Part shown: positions 26,342 through 34,828 of the stretch, in pieces | How the letters are laid out: every line of letters begins with the position of its first letter | How positions within the stretch are numbered: position 1 is the stretch's first letter | Notes under the pieces: model-generated | The model's database searches: none | Told to the model about the DNA's origin: nothing | Seen by the model: only the letters and a program-made list of their open reading frames with translations | Source of the DNA: an uncultured Eubacteriaceae bacterium | Lineage (GTDB): Bacteria; Bacillota; Clostridia; Eubacteriales; Eubacteriaceae | Assembly: GCA_945867155.1 (NCBI GenBank) | Contig: CAMBHL010000005.1 | Span: 62,001 to 126,000, forward strand | Direction of reading: 5' to 3' | Length of the DNA: 64,000 nucleotides | Position numbers and translations under genes: made by a program

Positions 26342-27682
26342 TCAGCGCTTGTTGGAGCGGCGCCAGATGTGCATTTTTTCCGCTTCTTTGATGAGTTCGT
26401 CTCTGAAATCCGGGTCGGCGATGTTGATGAGCTGTTCCGCCCGTTCCCAGCAGGTCGCGCCCTTGAGGTAGGCCATGCCGTATTCGGTGACAATGTACAT
26501 CGGGTTCGCCCGGGTGTCGGTGACGATGGAGCCCGGGGTCAAAGTCGGTTTGATCCGGGAGTGCTTGACGCCCTTCTTGTCCGTAAAGGATGAGGACATG
26601 CAGATGAAGCTCTTGCCGCCGTTGGATTTGTAGGCGCCGAGGACGAAGTCGAGCTGGCCGCCGGAGCCGGAGATCTGGCGGGTGCCGGCGGATTCGGCGT
26701 TGATCTGGCCGTATAAATCCATATCTACAGCATTATTAATCGAAATGAAGTTGTCAAATTCGCCGATGATGCTCGGGTCGTTGACGTAGTTCACCGGGGC
26801 CGCCATGCAGGCCGGGTTGTCATCCAGGAAGTCGTACATCTTCTTCGTGCCAGAGCCAAAGGCGTAAGTCTGTTTGTAGCGGTCGCGGTTCTTTCTCGCG
26901 CCGGTGATCTTGCCCTTCATGGTCAGATCCACAAAAGAGTCGACGTACATTTCCGTGTGAACGCCGAGATCTTTGAGGTCCGATTCGCCGATGAGCATGC
27001 CGACGGTATTGGGCATGCCGCCGATGCCGAGCTGCAGGGTCGCGCCGTCCGGGATTTCCGCGACGATCTGCTTCGCGACCGCGAGGTCCACGTCAGACGG
27101 GGTCGTGGCGCCGCCGGTTTCCCGCATCGCCGGGTTGTCCCCTTCGACGATCATGTCGACATCGGAGATGTGCACCGCTTCTTCAATGCCGAGGCAGCGG
27201 GGCACCGAGGTGTTAACTTCGACGATGACCACGTCGGCCTTCTTGACCACTTCCATCATGTGGGAGGCGTTGGGGCCGAAGTTGAAATAGCCGTGCTTGT
27301 CCATCGGCGCAGCCTGGAACATCGCCACGTTTAAAGGATGGGGCATGTCGTGATAGTACCGGGGCACTTCCGAGTAGCGCACCGGGCCGTGGAACACGAA
27401 GCCGTTGTTCACTTCGTGGCGGTCGATGCCCGAATAGAACCACGAGTTCCACGTGAAGTGTTCCGCCGGGTTTTCCACGTCGAAGATCTTCGGACGGGAC
27501 GGAATGATTCCCCCGTAGATGTTGAGGTCCGTCAGCTCCGGCATGCGCTTCGCGAGCGCTTCGTCGAGCTTCTGAACCGTGCAGGTGACCCATCCGTAGT
27601 CGATGTAGTCCCCGCTTTTAATGACTTTCACCGCTTCGTCGGCGGTGGTCAGCTTTTCTGCATATTCTTTTAAATAGCTCAT
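26342..27682 (-). CDS. Butyryl-CoA:acetate CoA-transferase-like enzyme
   Basis: 446 residues, the length of the clostridial butyryl-CoA:acetate / 4-hydroxybutyrate CoA-transferase group (acetyl-CoA hydrolase/transferase family). The N-terminal SADEAVKLIKSGDxxDYGW-like block ([20 protein letters not shown]), the [13 protein letters not shown] loop, the catalytic Glu expected in [10 protein letters not shown], and the [14 protein letters not shown] motif are seen. It would move CoA from a medium-chain or butyryl-CoA to acetate, the last step of butyrate or caproate formation. Monocistronic, with a near-consensus promoter, so probably a main fermentation enzyme. The acyl preference is not readable. 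Confidence 0.88.
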   Translation of the reverse strand: MSYLKEYAEKLTTADEAVKVIKSGDYIDYGWVTCTVQKLDEALAKRMPELTDLNIYGGIIPSRPKIFDVENPAEHFTWNSWFYSGIDRHEVNNGFVFHGPVRYSEVPRYYHDMPHPLNVAMFQAAPMDKHGYFNFGPNASHMMEVVKKADVVIVEVNTSVPRCLGIEEAVHISDVDMIVEGDNPAMRETGGATTPSDVDLAVAKQIVAEIPDGATLQLGIGGMPNTVGMLIGESDLKDLGVHTEMYVDSFVDLTMKGKITGARKNRDRYKQTYAFGSGTKKMYDFLDDNPACMAAPVNYVNDPSIIGEFDNFISINNAVDMDLYGQINAESAGTRQISGSGGQLDFVLGAYKSNGGKSFICMSSSFTDKKGVKHSRIKPTLTPGSIVTDTRANPMYIVTEYGMAYLKGATCWERAEQLINIADPDFRDELIKEAEKMHIWRRSNKR

Positions 27683-27734
27683 ATTACCCTCCTGAAAAAC
27701 TATTCATTCTCAAATATTTTCTTGATGTGTTAAA

Positions 27735-27763
27735 ATTATATCATTTTTTGACACCGCTTTCAA
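27735..27763 (-). promoter_or_regulatory. CoA-transferase promoter
   Basis: TTGAAA (27758-27763, minus), 17-bp spacer, TATAAT (27735-27740); ribosome site CAGGAGGG before ATG 27682. Confidence 0.8.
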
Positions 27764-27777
27764 TGACAGCCGCGCCT

Positions 27778-28752
27778 TCATTGTCCCTTTAAGACGTTCT
27801 CAAGGCGGGTCTTCGCTGCCGAGACCGAGGTCGCGTCCGGGGCGGTGCCCGCAGCGGAGGCGGTGCCGGTCACGGCGTAGGCTTCTCTGGTGTAGGACGA
27901 GAGGCCCTTTCCCATCAGGGACTTGAGTTCCGATCTTGAGAAATCCGTGGTCATCATCTGGCTCACGGCGGTCATGGCATCGGTGTAGTGGGTGGCTGCC
28001 CAGCCGGAAGTCATCTTGTCCACGACGGCGGAGGTCACGAGTTCGGCGCAGGCGGTGCTGTGGCTCGCGAAGGCCAGGGCTTCGGTGCCATTTAATTCAT
28101 TTGTGCCGGCCGTAAAATTATACAGCCCGACGGTGAAACTTTCAGGGGATGTGACTTTGACGCCGTCCATGGTGTCGACGGCGGTTTTAAGCCCCGAGGC
28201 TTTGAGGATCACCCGGCGGTTTGCGGAAACCCCTAATAAACTGCCCATGGCGTTCGCCGCATCTTTTCCCACATTGTACTGAGATAAGGGCGCGCCGTTA
28301 ATTAAAACATCCGACGGCACGGTGACGACGGCGATTTTCTTCGTCGACGTGTTAACGGCGGCGACGGCGTCGTAGGCCGTGCCCCCTTCGCTCATGAGGG
28401 CGACGGTGTACGTCTTCGCGGCGGTTTTCCCCCTCCCGCCGAGAACAGCGTCCATGGTGCGATTCGTCACGGCGAGGACGTGGCCGGCGCCGAGGGCGAT
28501 GAAGCCGACGATCACCGCGGCGATCATCGGGCCGGTGTAGCGCCGGCGCCGGTAGCTGAAATCTGTAGAGGCGTCCTTTTTAAACACCCGCCACGCGATG
28601 AGCGCCGACACCCCGGCGCAGATCACACCGATGACGGCGGTAATCATGCCGGAGAACAGGCCGAACCGGGCCAGCTCGATGACGAGATAAATCAGCGCGG
28701 CGGTCATCAGGGCCCACAGGGCGGCCGCGATTATTTTCTTAGGCTGCATCAT
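27778..28752 (-). CDS. LytR-CpsA-Psr-like membrane protein lacking the usual arginines
   Basis: About 324 residues. Three hydrophobic segments lie in the first 95 residues, followed by an external domain that aligns by memory with the LCP fold: VVTVPSDVLIN where LCP enzymes have SIPRD, a DTMDGVKVTSPESF block, and FTAGTNELNGTEALAFASH where LCP has AGxxxLNGxxALxFxRxR. The lipid-phosphate-binding arginines are replaced (R to S, and none after ALAF). It may thus be a non-catalytic LCP relative. Two adjacent ATG codons (28752 and 28749) compete; AGAAGGA fits the second slightly better. It lies beyond a hairpin after srtB. Confidence 0.6.
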   Translation of the reverse strand: MMQPKKIIAAALWALMTAALIYLVIELARFGLFSGMITAVIGVICAGVSALIAWRVFKKDASTDFSYRRRRYTGPMIAAVIVGFIALGAGHVLAVTNRTMDAVLGGRGKTAAKTYTVALMSEGGTAYDAVAAVNTSTKKIAVVTVPSDVLINGAPLSQYNVGKDAANAMGSLLGVSANRRVILKASGLKTAVDTMDGVKVTSPESFTVGLYNFTAGTNELNGTEALAFASHSTACAELVTSAVVDKMTSGWAATHYTDAMTAVSQMMTTDFSRSELKSLMGKGLSSYTREAYAVTGTASAAGTAPDATSVSAAKTRLENVLKGQ

Positions 28753-28770
28753 TTTCCTTCTTTCTGATAG

Positions 28771-28793
28771 CAAAAAGCGGCCCTCAGGCCGCT
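28771..28793 (-). terminator. Terminator after srtB
   Basis: AGCGGCC-TGAG-GGCCGCT on the minus strand followed by TTTTTG. Some read-through could feed the LCP-like gene. Confidence 0.75.
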
Positions 28794-28803
28794 AAATTCC
28801 AAA

Positions 28804-29532
28804 TTACTGGTCGACCCGGACGGGGACGGCGATAACGATGTAACGGGCTTCTTCGTACTCGTAGGCGCAGGTGGACAGGGTCACGATCTTTGAGACCTGC
28901 ATCCGGCTGATCCCTGACTTAAAGGTCGAGTGGGGCGTTTCGTCGGCGAGGACGGCCTGGACTTTTGACAAATCGAAGGCCGAATAAATCAGGCTGTCCG
29001 ACGGCGCTTCGTAGCCGATCACGAGATCGAGCCGGTAATTGCCGTTCGGGGTCAGATACCACATGTACGGGTGCTTTTTGTAATAGTCCTGCTTTTTGTA
29101 GTGGGCGAGCATCCCGAACATGGAGCCGTTTTTCATGGCGTGGCCGTAGATGATGGTGTTGGGGCCGCTCATGTCCTTGGGGCTGTTTACGTCGATGAAC
29201 AGCGTCCCCGAGAAGTTTTTCGTCCCGTCGAAGAGCTTGTGGAGGTACTCGCTGTTGTCCGACCCCTGGACCACCGGGTAGTTGATCGGCGTGCCTTTGC
29301 AGTAGAGCCAGCCGGCGATGTCGGGGTTTTCGGTCTTGAGCTTGGCGAAGTCCACGGAGATCGGCACGTGATTTTTGTCAGAATCTTTTTTGGTCGTCAC
29401 GGCCGTGGCGGTCTTCTTGTAGCTGTCGGTGCCGACTTTGTATTTCAAATAAATTTTGACCAGGTGATAGCCCGAAAACGCGATGACGGCGACGCACAGG
29501 GCGACGAGCACCCAATACAGTGCTTTTTTCAT
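28804..29532 (-). CDS. srtB: Class B sortase
   Basis: 242 residues. N-terminal membrane anchor (residues 4-26), then the sortase B domain: GWLYCKGTPINYPVVQGSDN, catalytic His in TIIYGHAMKNGSMF, catalytic Cys in TLSTCAYEYEEARYIV and the Arg in that same block. Class B sortases attach proteins with NPQTN- or (S/P)PxTG-like signals to the wall. No substrate with a sorting signal is seen in the window. The gene starts 3 bp after pyrD, so it appears to be transcribed at the end of the pyrimidine operon. Confidence 0.92.
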   Translation of the reverse strand: MKKALYWVLVALCVAVIAFSGYHLVKIYLKYKVGTDSYKKTATAVTTKKDSDKNHVPISVDFAKLKTENPDIAGWLYCKGTPINYPVVQGSDNSEYLHKLFDGTKNFSGTLFIDVNSPKDMSGPNTIIYGHAMKNGSMFGMLAHYKKQDYYKKHPYMWYLTPNGNYRLDLVIGYEAPSDSLIYSAFDLSKVQAVLADETPHSTFKSGISRMQVSKIVTLSTCAYEYEEARYIVIAVPVRVDQ

Positions 29533-29535
29533 CGT

Positions 29536-30444
29536 CTACAAAATCCCCCGGACTTCGTCGATGTTCGAAAGCCCGTGCTGCACGCAGTAGGTTTCGAGGC
29601 CTTCGGCGATGTCAGGCAGCACCGTCGTGTCGACGAAGTTCATGGTACCCACCTGAACGCACTGGGCGCCGATCATGATGAATTCCAGGGCGTCCCGCCA
29701 GTCGGCAATGCCGCCTAAGGCCATGACCGGAATCTTCACCGCGTGGACGACCTGGTGCACCATGCGCAGGGCGATGGGCTTCACCGCCGGGCCGGACAGC
29801 CCCGCGTAGACGTTGTCGAAGACGATGCGGCGGCGGTCGATGTCCACGGCCATCCCCTGCACGGTATTGATTAAGGACAGGCCTGCAGCTCCCGCTTCTT
29901 CGCAGGCCTTGGCCACGGCCACGAGGTCCGGGGCGTTCGGGGTGAGCTTCGCCATGACCGGGTGGGCGCTTTCGTCCACGACGGCCTTGGTCACCGCGTA
30001 GGCCTGTTCCGGGTCCATGCCGAAGGCCATGCCCCCGCATTTGACGTTAGGGCACGAAATGTTGAGCTCGATGAGCTTCACGGGCAAATCGTTGAATCTC
30101 GACACCGCTTCGACGTAAGATTCCAGGTCCGAGCCCCCGACGTTCGGGATCGTCACCGTGTCGATGTCCGCAAGATGGGGCCATTCATTTTCGATAAAGG
30201 CGTCGACCCCGGGGTTTTCGAGGCCGATGGAGTTTAACAGCCCCGCCGGAGTTTCCCACAGGCGCTCCCCGGTGTTGCCCGGCCGGGGTTCCAGGGTCAG
30301 CCCCTTGGTGCACAGCCCGCCGATTTCAGACAGGTCGTAAATCTTTTCAAACTGGCGGCCGAAACCGAAAGTCCCAGAAGCCGCGATCACCGGGTTCTTG
30401 AAAGGCACCCCGGCAAAATTCGTAAGCAAAGCGCCGCTCATCAC
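29536..30444 (-). CDS. pyrD: Dihydroorotate dehydrogenase, catalytic subunit (class 1B)
   Basis: 302 residues. FKNPVIAASGTFGFG near the start, the ELNISCPNVKCGG block with the catalytic Cys, KLTPNAPDL, and the FMN phosphate site GGIADWRDALEFIMIGA are typical of PyrDB. It oxidises dihydroorotate to orotate and hands electrons through FMN to PyrK, hence to NAD. It overlaps pyrK by 4 bp, consistent with a heterotetramer made in equal amounts. Confidence 0.96.
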   Translation of the reverse strand: MMSGALLTNFAGVPFKNPVIAASGTFGFGRQFEKIYDLSEIGGLCTKGLTLEPRPGNTGERLWETPAGLLNSIGLENPGVDAFIENEWPHLADIDTVTIPNVGGSDLESYVEAVSRFNDLPVKLIELNISCPNVKCGGMAFGMDPEQAYAVTKAVVDESAHPVMAKLTPNAPDLVAVAKACEEAGAAGLSLINTVQGMAVDIDRRRIVFDNVYAGLSGPAVKPIALRMVHQVVHAVKIPVMALGGIADWRDALEFIMIGAQCVQVGTMNFVDTTVLPDIAEGLETYCVQHGLSNIDEVRGIL

Positions 30445-31157
30445 AGGCCTCCTTCCCAGATCAATTCATCCCGCTCGAAGACCGGGCCGTCGGCGCAGAC
30501 CTGTTTGTTGCCGTCCACGGTTTTCACCGAGCAGCCGAGGCAGACCCCCATGCCGCAGGCCATGCGCTTTTCTAAGGACAAATACACCGGATGCTTCGGG
30601 GGCACCGCGTCGGCGAGGGCGCGCATCATGACGTTGGGGCCGCAGCCGAAGACGGTTTCCCCGCGCTTCACTTCGACCTTTTCGGTGATGATGCCGCCGA
30701 TGTTGACGATGACGTCGTCGGCCACGTCGTTAAAGGGTTCGACCCCGTAGGACTCGAAGGAGTAGCCGAGGTAGACCCGCACTTTTTTGCGCTTGTGCTT
30801 CGCTTTGAAGTCCCGCACCGCGTAGAGCAGGGGCGCGATGCCCATGCCCCCGCCGACGACCACGAGGTTCGACTTCACGTCGGGGAAGCCGTTGCCATGG
30901 GGGCCGTCGAGCTGGATCGCGTCCATGGGGCCGAGCTCACTCATGAGCTTCGTCCCCTTCCCCTTCACCTGATACAAAAAGGTCAGGGTCCCGGATTCAG
31001 GATCGTAGTCGTGGACGCAGAAGGGTCTTGAGAGCAGGGGGTCCCGGTCCCAGGCCCGAAGCATGAAGAACTGGCCGGGGGTCACGTCCCCGGTCCAGGC
31101 CACTTCCATTTGGTAAATGCCTTCTTCGATGGCAAAGTTCGATTTGATTACAGCCAT
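30441..31157 (-). CDS. pyrK: Dihydroorotate dehydrogenase electron-transfer subunit
   Basis: 238 residues from ATG 31157; the longer open frame upstream is only the out-of-frame shadow of pyrF. RPFCVHDYD binds FAD, VVGGGMGIAPLLY belongs to the NAD-binding domain, and the C terminus carries the [2Fe-2S] cysteines: CGMGVCLGCSVKT and a fourth Cys in VCADGPVF. It passes electrons from PyrD to NAD. It overlaps pyrF by 10 bp and pyrD by 4 bp. Confidence 0.95.
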   Translation of the reverse strand: MAVIKSNFAIEEGIYQMEVAWTGDVTPGQFFMLRAWDRDPLLSRPFCVHDYDPESGTLTFLYQVKGKGTKLMSELGPMDAIQLDGPHGNGFPDVKSNLVVVGGGMGIAPLLYAVRDFKAKHKRKKVRVYLGYSFESYGVEPFNDVADDVIVNIGGIITEKVEVKRGETVFGCGPNVMMRALADAVPPKHPVYLSLEKRMACGMGVCLGCSVKTVDGNKQVCADGPVFERDELIWEGGL

Positions 31158-32002
31158 TGCATGATATCCGTCTTCATCGTCTGGGCGCTTTCGCGGATGT
31201 AATCGACGAAGTCCGGACCCTCCGTTTTGCCCCGGTGGGCACAGATGATGCCCCGGGATGAATTGATGACGGCGCAGCGGGAACGCTTGAAGATGTCGGC
31301 GATGTCTTTGCCCGTGCCGCCCTGGGCGCCGTAGCCCGGCACGAGGAAGAAGGTGTGGGGATGGCGGCTCTGGATGTCGGCAAAGGCTTCGGGATAGGTG
31401 AGGCCGACGACGGCGCCTAAGGCCGAGTAGCCTTCTTCGCCGATATAGTCTTTTCCCCATTCGTCAACTAAATCCGCCATTTTTTCAAAAACTTGTTCTC
31501 CATCTTCGAGTTTCTGTTCTTGAAGATCTTTCGCTGATGGATTGGAGGTATGGGTCAGGATAAACAGCCCCTTGTCGTGATCTTTCACGTAGGGCAGATA
31601 CGGGGACACGGCGTCATAGCCCATATAGGCGTTAACGGTTAAGAAGTCCACTTCAAAATCCCCTTCGAAATGCCCCTTGGCGTACTGTTCGGCGGTGGAG
31701 GCGATGTCCCCGCGCTTGCAGTCCCCGATGGTGAGTTTTCCCTGTTCTCTCGCGTAGGCGAGGGTGCGGGCGTAGGCGCTCATCCCTTCGATGCCGAGGG
31801 CTTCGTAGCAGGCCACCTGCACCTTGTAGCACGCGGCGAGGTCGGCGGTGGCGTCGATGACTTTCTTGTTGAAGAGGAAGAGCTTGTCCCCTTCGTCCCG
31901 GTCCATCTTGGCGATGGCGGCGGGCAGGTATTCCGGCTTCGTGTCCAGCCCGACACAGACAGGGCTTTCAGACGCTTCGCGGACTAAACGATCCATGATC
32001 AT
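31148..32002 (-). CDS. pyrF: Orotidine 5'-phosphate decarboxylase (type 2)
   Basis: 284 residues, the length of the longer PyrF subfamily. CVGLDTKP near the N terminus, the catalytic DCKRGDIASTAEQYA block and the LVPGYGAQGG phosphate-binding loop are present. It converts OMP to UMP. ATG 32002 is supported by AAAGGAGG 12 bp upstream; a second in-frame ATG at 31996 is possible. It overlaps pyrC by 35 bp and pyrK by 10 bp, so translation is tightly coupled. Confidence 0.95.
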   Translation of the reverse strand: MIMDRLVREASESPVCVGLDTKPEYLPAAIAKMDRDEGDKLFLFNKKVIDATADLAACYKVQVACYEALGIEGMSAYARTLAYAREQGKLTIGDCKRGDIASTAEQYAKGHFEGDFEVDFLTVNAYMGYDAVSPYLPYVKDHDKGLFILTHTSNPSAKDLQEQKLEDGEQVFEKMADLVDEWGKDYIGEEGYSALGAVVGLTYPEAFADIQSRHPHTFFLVPGYGAQGGTGKDIADIFKRSRCAVINSSRGIICAHRGKTEGPDFVDYIRESAQTMKTDIMQWL

Positions 32003-33158
32003 AGATGATGTGTCCTCCTTTCATGGTGAGCAGCACTTCGCCTTTGAGCCATTTGGCGTCAAAGGGGGTGTTGTGGCTTTTCGAGACGAATTTCCGGCTG
32101 TCGACCTGCCATTCGGCGTCGGGGTCGACGAGCACGAGATCCGCCGGGTACTGGTCCTTGATGAGCCCGTTCTTGAGCCCCAGGCGGTTGGCCGGGGTCT
32201 GGCTCATCATCTGGGACAGGCGCACGAGGTCCATGCCCACCGCGTCGAAGGCGGTGTGGTACATGGCGAAGGCCGTTTCAAAGTTGTTGATCCCCGGTGA
32301 GCCCTTGAGCTTGTCTTCGTCGGTGTGGGGGGCGTGGTCCGTGCCGCAGCAGTCGATGGCCCCGGAGAGGGCGCCTTCTAAGAGGGCCTTCCGGTCCGCC
32401 CAGCTGCGAAACGGCGGGTGCACCCGATAGCCGAGGCCCGAGGCGTAGACGTGGTGGGGCGTGACTTCGCAGGTGATGTCGAGGCCCTGTTTTTTCGCAT
32501 CGACGATGGCATCCAGGGTCGCCTTCTTCGAGATGTGGCAGATGTGCAGCTTCGCCCCGGGGATGTCTTTTAAGAGCCCTATATCCCGGACGACGGTTTC
32601 CGTTTCCGGTTCGTTGTGGGTGGCGATGACGATACCAAGGCGGGCGCTCGCCTTTAAGGCTTCGACCATGACCTCGGGGTTGTCGACGTTGTGGCCGTCG
32701 TTGGAAAAGATCGGCGTCACTTTGGACAGGCCGTCAAAATCGACCATGTCGAGCACCGTGTCCGAGAAGTTTTCGGTCACGGCGGACACCTGGATCATTT
32801 CGGAAAGGCCCAAGGCGTTGCCCCGGTTCTGGTTCGCCGCGACGGCTTCCACATTGTCCATGACGGGCTTGGTGTTGGCCATGGCGCAGACAGTGGTGAA
32901 GCCGCCCTTGGCCGCGGCGTGAAGCCCGGTGTTCAAATCTTCTTTCTGGGTGAGGCCCGGGTCTCTAAGGTGGCAGTGCATGTCGATAAAGCCCGGCATG
33001 AGCACCTTGCCGCCGCCGTCGACCGCCTTGTCGTAGCCGGTCTGGACCCGGCCCCTTTCCTTGTAGACTTTTCGGATCTTCCCGTCTTCGGTCATGACCT
33101 TGCCTTTGCGCACGCCGGTGCCGTCGACGATGGTGACGTTTTTAAAGAGTATTTTCAT
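31968..33158 (-). CDS. pyrC: Dihydroorotase
   Basis: 396 residues from ATG 33158, chosen because AGGA stands nine bases upstream; ATG 33167 lies too close to that site. Metal ligands of the class I enzyme: DMHCHLRDPG near residue 60, a His in ATHNEP (~180), HICHISK (~230) and the Asp in CCGTDHAPH (~300). The metal-bridging residue is in the segment after GLSKVTPIFSNDGHNV; no carbamylated Lys is seen there, as in type II/ class I PyrC forms with Asp. It closes carbamoyl aspartate to dihydroorotate. Confidence 0.94.
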   Translation of the reverse strand: MKILFKNVTIVDGTGVRKGKVMTEDGKIRKVYKERGRVQTGYDKAVDGGGKVLMPGFIDMHCHLRDPGLTQKEDLNTGLHAAAKGGFTTVCAMANTKPVMDNVEAVAANQNRGNALGLSEMIQVSAVTENFSDTVLDMVDFDGLSKVTPIFSNDGHNVDNPEVMVEALKASARLGIVIATHNEPETETVVRDIGLLKDIPGAKLHICHISKKATLDAIVDAKKQGLDITCEVTPHHVYASGLGYRVHPPFRSWADRKALLEGALSGAIDCCGTDHAPHTDEDKLKGSPGINNFETAFAMYHTAFDAVGMDLVRLSQMMSQTPANRLGLKNGLIKDQYPADLVLVDPDAEWQVDSRKFVSKSHNTPFDAKWLKGEVLLTMKGGHIIYDHGSFSPRSV

Positions 33159-33192
33159 CTGATTCATTCCTGATTTCTATTGGGATTTCGCG

Positions 33193-33627
33193 CTAGTTCT
33201 GCGGCTTGAACGTGGTGTAGGCGTCGCAGTATTCGCAGCGGTAGATTTTCTTCGCTTCATCAACCAGATAGAAATGCACGTCGGGGACGTTTTCCTGGTT
33301 GGTGATGCACCGGGGGTTCTTGCATTTTAGGATGCCGACCACTTCCCTCGGCAGGGTGAGCTTGAGCTTGCTCGTGACCTTCCCCTGCTGGACGAAGTTG
33401 ATCGTCACGTTGGGGTCGATGAGGCCGAGGACGTTCATGTCGAGCTTGAAGTCCGTTTCGATCTTGATCATGTCCTTGGTGCCGCTCTTGTTGCTCGGGA
33501 TGTTGGTCAGCAGCACCACCGGGTCGGTGAGCTCGTCGAGGTGGAGTTCCTTGAAAATGTGAATGCCGTGGCCCGCTTCGATGTGGTCGATGACGATGCC
33601 CTTTTTGATTTGTGATACGTTGATCAT
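33193..33627 (-). CDS. pyrI: Aspartate carbamoyltransferase regulatory subunit
   Basis: 144 residues from ATG 33627. The nucleotide-binding domain opens [13 protein letters not shown] with [10 protein letters not shown]; the zinc domain carries CKNPRC and, later, CEYC (four Cys). PyrI gives ATCase feedback control by CTP. It overlaps the end of pyrB by 4 bp. The in-frame continuation upstream is the shadow of pyrB and is not coding. The presence of PyrI rather than a PyrR leader implies enzyme-level control. Confidence 0.95.
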   Translation of the reverse strand: MINVSQIKKGIVIDHIEAGHGIHIFKELHLDELTDPVVLLTNIPSNKSGTKDMIKIETDFKLDMNVLGLIDPNVTINFVQQGKVTSKLKLTLPREVVGILKCKNPRCITNQENVPDVHFYLVDEAKKIYRCEYCDAYTTFKPQN

Positions 33628-34577
33628 CTGCCTACCCCCAGTAATTTGCTGATTAAAGCCATGCGGACGTACATGCCGAACTTCGCCTGCTTGAAGTACA
33701 CCGCTCTCGGGTCGGCGTCCACTTCGGTGGCGATTTCGTTGACCCGGGGCAGCGGGTGCATGACGATCATGTCCTGCCGGGCTTTTTTCATCTTCTTCTT
33801 GTCTAAAATATAGACGTCTTTTAATCTGATATATTCTTCTTCGTTGACGAAGCGTTCCCGCTGGACCCGGCTCATGTACAGAATATCCAGATCCCCGATC
33901 ACGTCGTCGAGGCTGTCCGTTTCGATGTAGCTGCCTTCGGGAAGCATCGAGAGGAAATATTCCGGCATCCTGAGTTCCTTCGGAGAGATGAAGATGAAGC
34001 GGTTGCCCTTCCAGCGGTTCAAGGTCTTGACCAGGGAGTGGATCGTCCGGCCGAAAAGCAGGTCCCCGCACAGGCCGATGGTGTGGCCGTCGCAGCTGCC
34101 GAGGAGGTGGCGGATCGTCAGCAGATCCGTCAGGGTCTGGGTCGGGTGTTCGTGGCCGCCGTCCCCGGCGTTGATCACGGGCATCCCGGGCACCGACTGG
34201 GCGAAGAGCTTGGCCGTGCCTTCCTTCGGGTGGCGGATCACCGCGATGTCCGCGTAGCACGAAATGATTTTCGCCGTGTCCATGAGGGTTTCGCCCTTGG
34301 ACACCGACGAGGTTTTCGGGTCATCGAAGCCGAAGACCCGCCCGCCGAGGCGCATCATCGCCGATTCAAAGCTGAACCGGGTTCGGGTCGACGGTTCGTA
34401 GAACAGGCTCGCCATGAGTCTGCCCTTCGCCCAGTCCCCGGCCGTCTTCGGGTCGGCGATGATCTGATCCGCCAATTCAAAAATGGATTCCAGTTCCGCG
34501 ACGGAGAAATCTCCGGGCTCGATGAGCTGACGCCCCACTAAACCGGCGCTTAACGCATCACTGTTCTGATCTGCCAT
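33624..34577 (-). CDS. pyrB: Aspartate carbamoyltransferase catalytic subunit
   Basis: 317 residues. The carbamoyl-phosphate site [16 protein letters not shown], the SSVSKGET loop (80s loop Ser/Lys), [15 protein letters not shown] and [10 protein letters not shown] are all intact. It makes carbamoyl aspartate. First gene of pyrB-I-C-F-K-D, behind a clear promoter at 34645-34673. The ribosome site is GAGGAGG. Confidence 0.96.
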   Translation of the reverse strand: MADQNSDALSAGLVGRQLIEPGDFSVAELESIFELADQIIADPKTAGDWAKGRLMASLFYEPSTRTRFSFESAMMRLGGRVFGFDDPKTSSVSKGETLMDTAKIISCYADIAVIRHPKEGTAKLFAQSVPGMPVINAGDGGHEHPTQTLTDLLTIRHLLGSCDGHTIGLCGDLLFGRTIHSLVKTLNRWKGNRFIFISPKELRMPEYFLSMLPEGSYIETDSLDDVIGDLDILYMSRVQRERFVNEEEYIRLKDVYILDKKKMKKARQDMIVMHPLPRVNEIATEVDADPRAVYFKQAKFGMYVRMALISKLLGVGR

Positions 34578-34644
34578 TACAGCCTCCTCACTTTTTATTG
34601 ATACTGATTTTTACACCTTGCTAAAAAAACTCATACTTATGTTT

Positions 34645-34673
34645 ATTTTAGGCGAAACGGCGCCTTTCGTCAA
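34645..34673 (-). promoter_or_regulatory. Promoter of the pyr operon
   Basis: TTGACG (34668-34673, minus), 17-bp spacer, TAAAAT (34645-34650). The ~60-nt leader shows no PyrR-type hairpin or attenuator. Confidence 0.75.
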
Positions 34674-34828
34674 CTGAAAAGCCGGGATCTCACGGCGCCC
34701 GCCGTCCCTTAAAAATTTCCATCGAATCGACAAGATTATGCCCCGTTTTATAAAGAAAACGTGTTATCATGGAAAGAGACGATTTTATTTGTGAGGGGCG
34801 GTGCAAAACGCCCCATTTGGAGGGATAT

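Noticed and set aside
31158..31460. N-terminal extension of pyrK
   Set aside because: Arg/Pro/His-rich out-of-frame reading of pyrF; real PyrK starts at 31157.
33628..34260. N-terminal extension of pyrI
   Set aside because: Out-of-frame reading of pyrB; PyrI begins at ATG 33627 with its normal VSQIKKG start.
34578..34768. PyrR attenuator in the pyr leader
   Set aside because: Leader from the promoter is only about 60 nt with no terminator/antiterminator pair or PyrR-binding loop.
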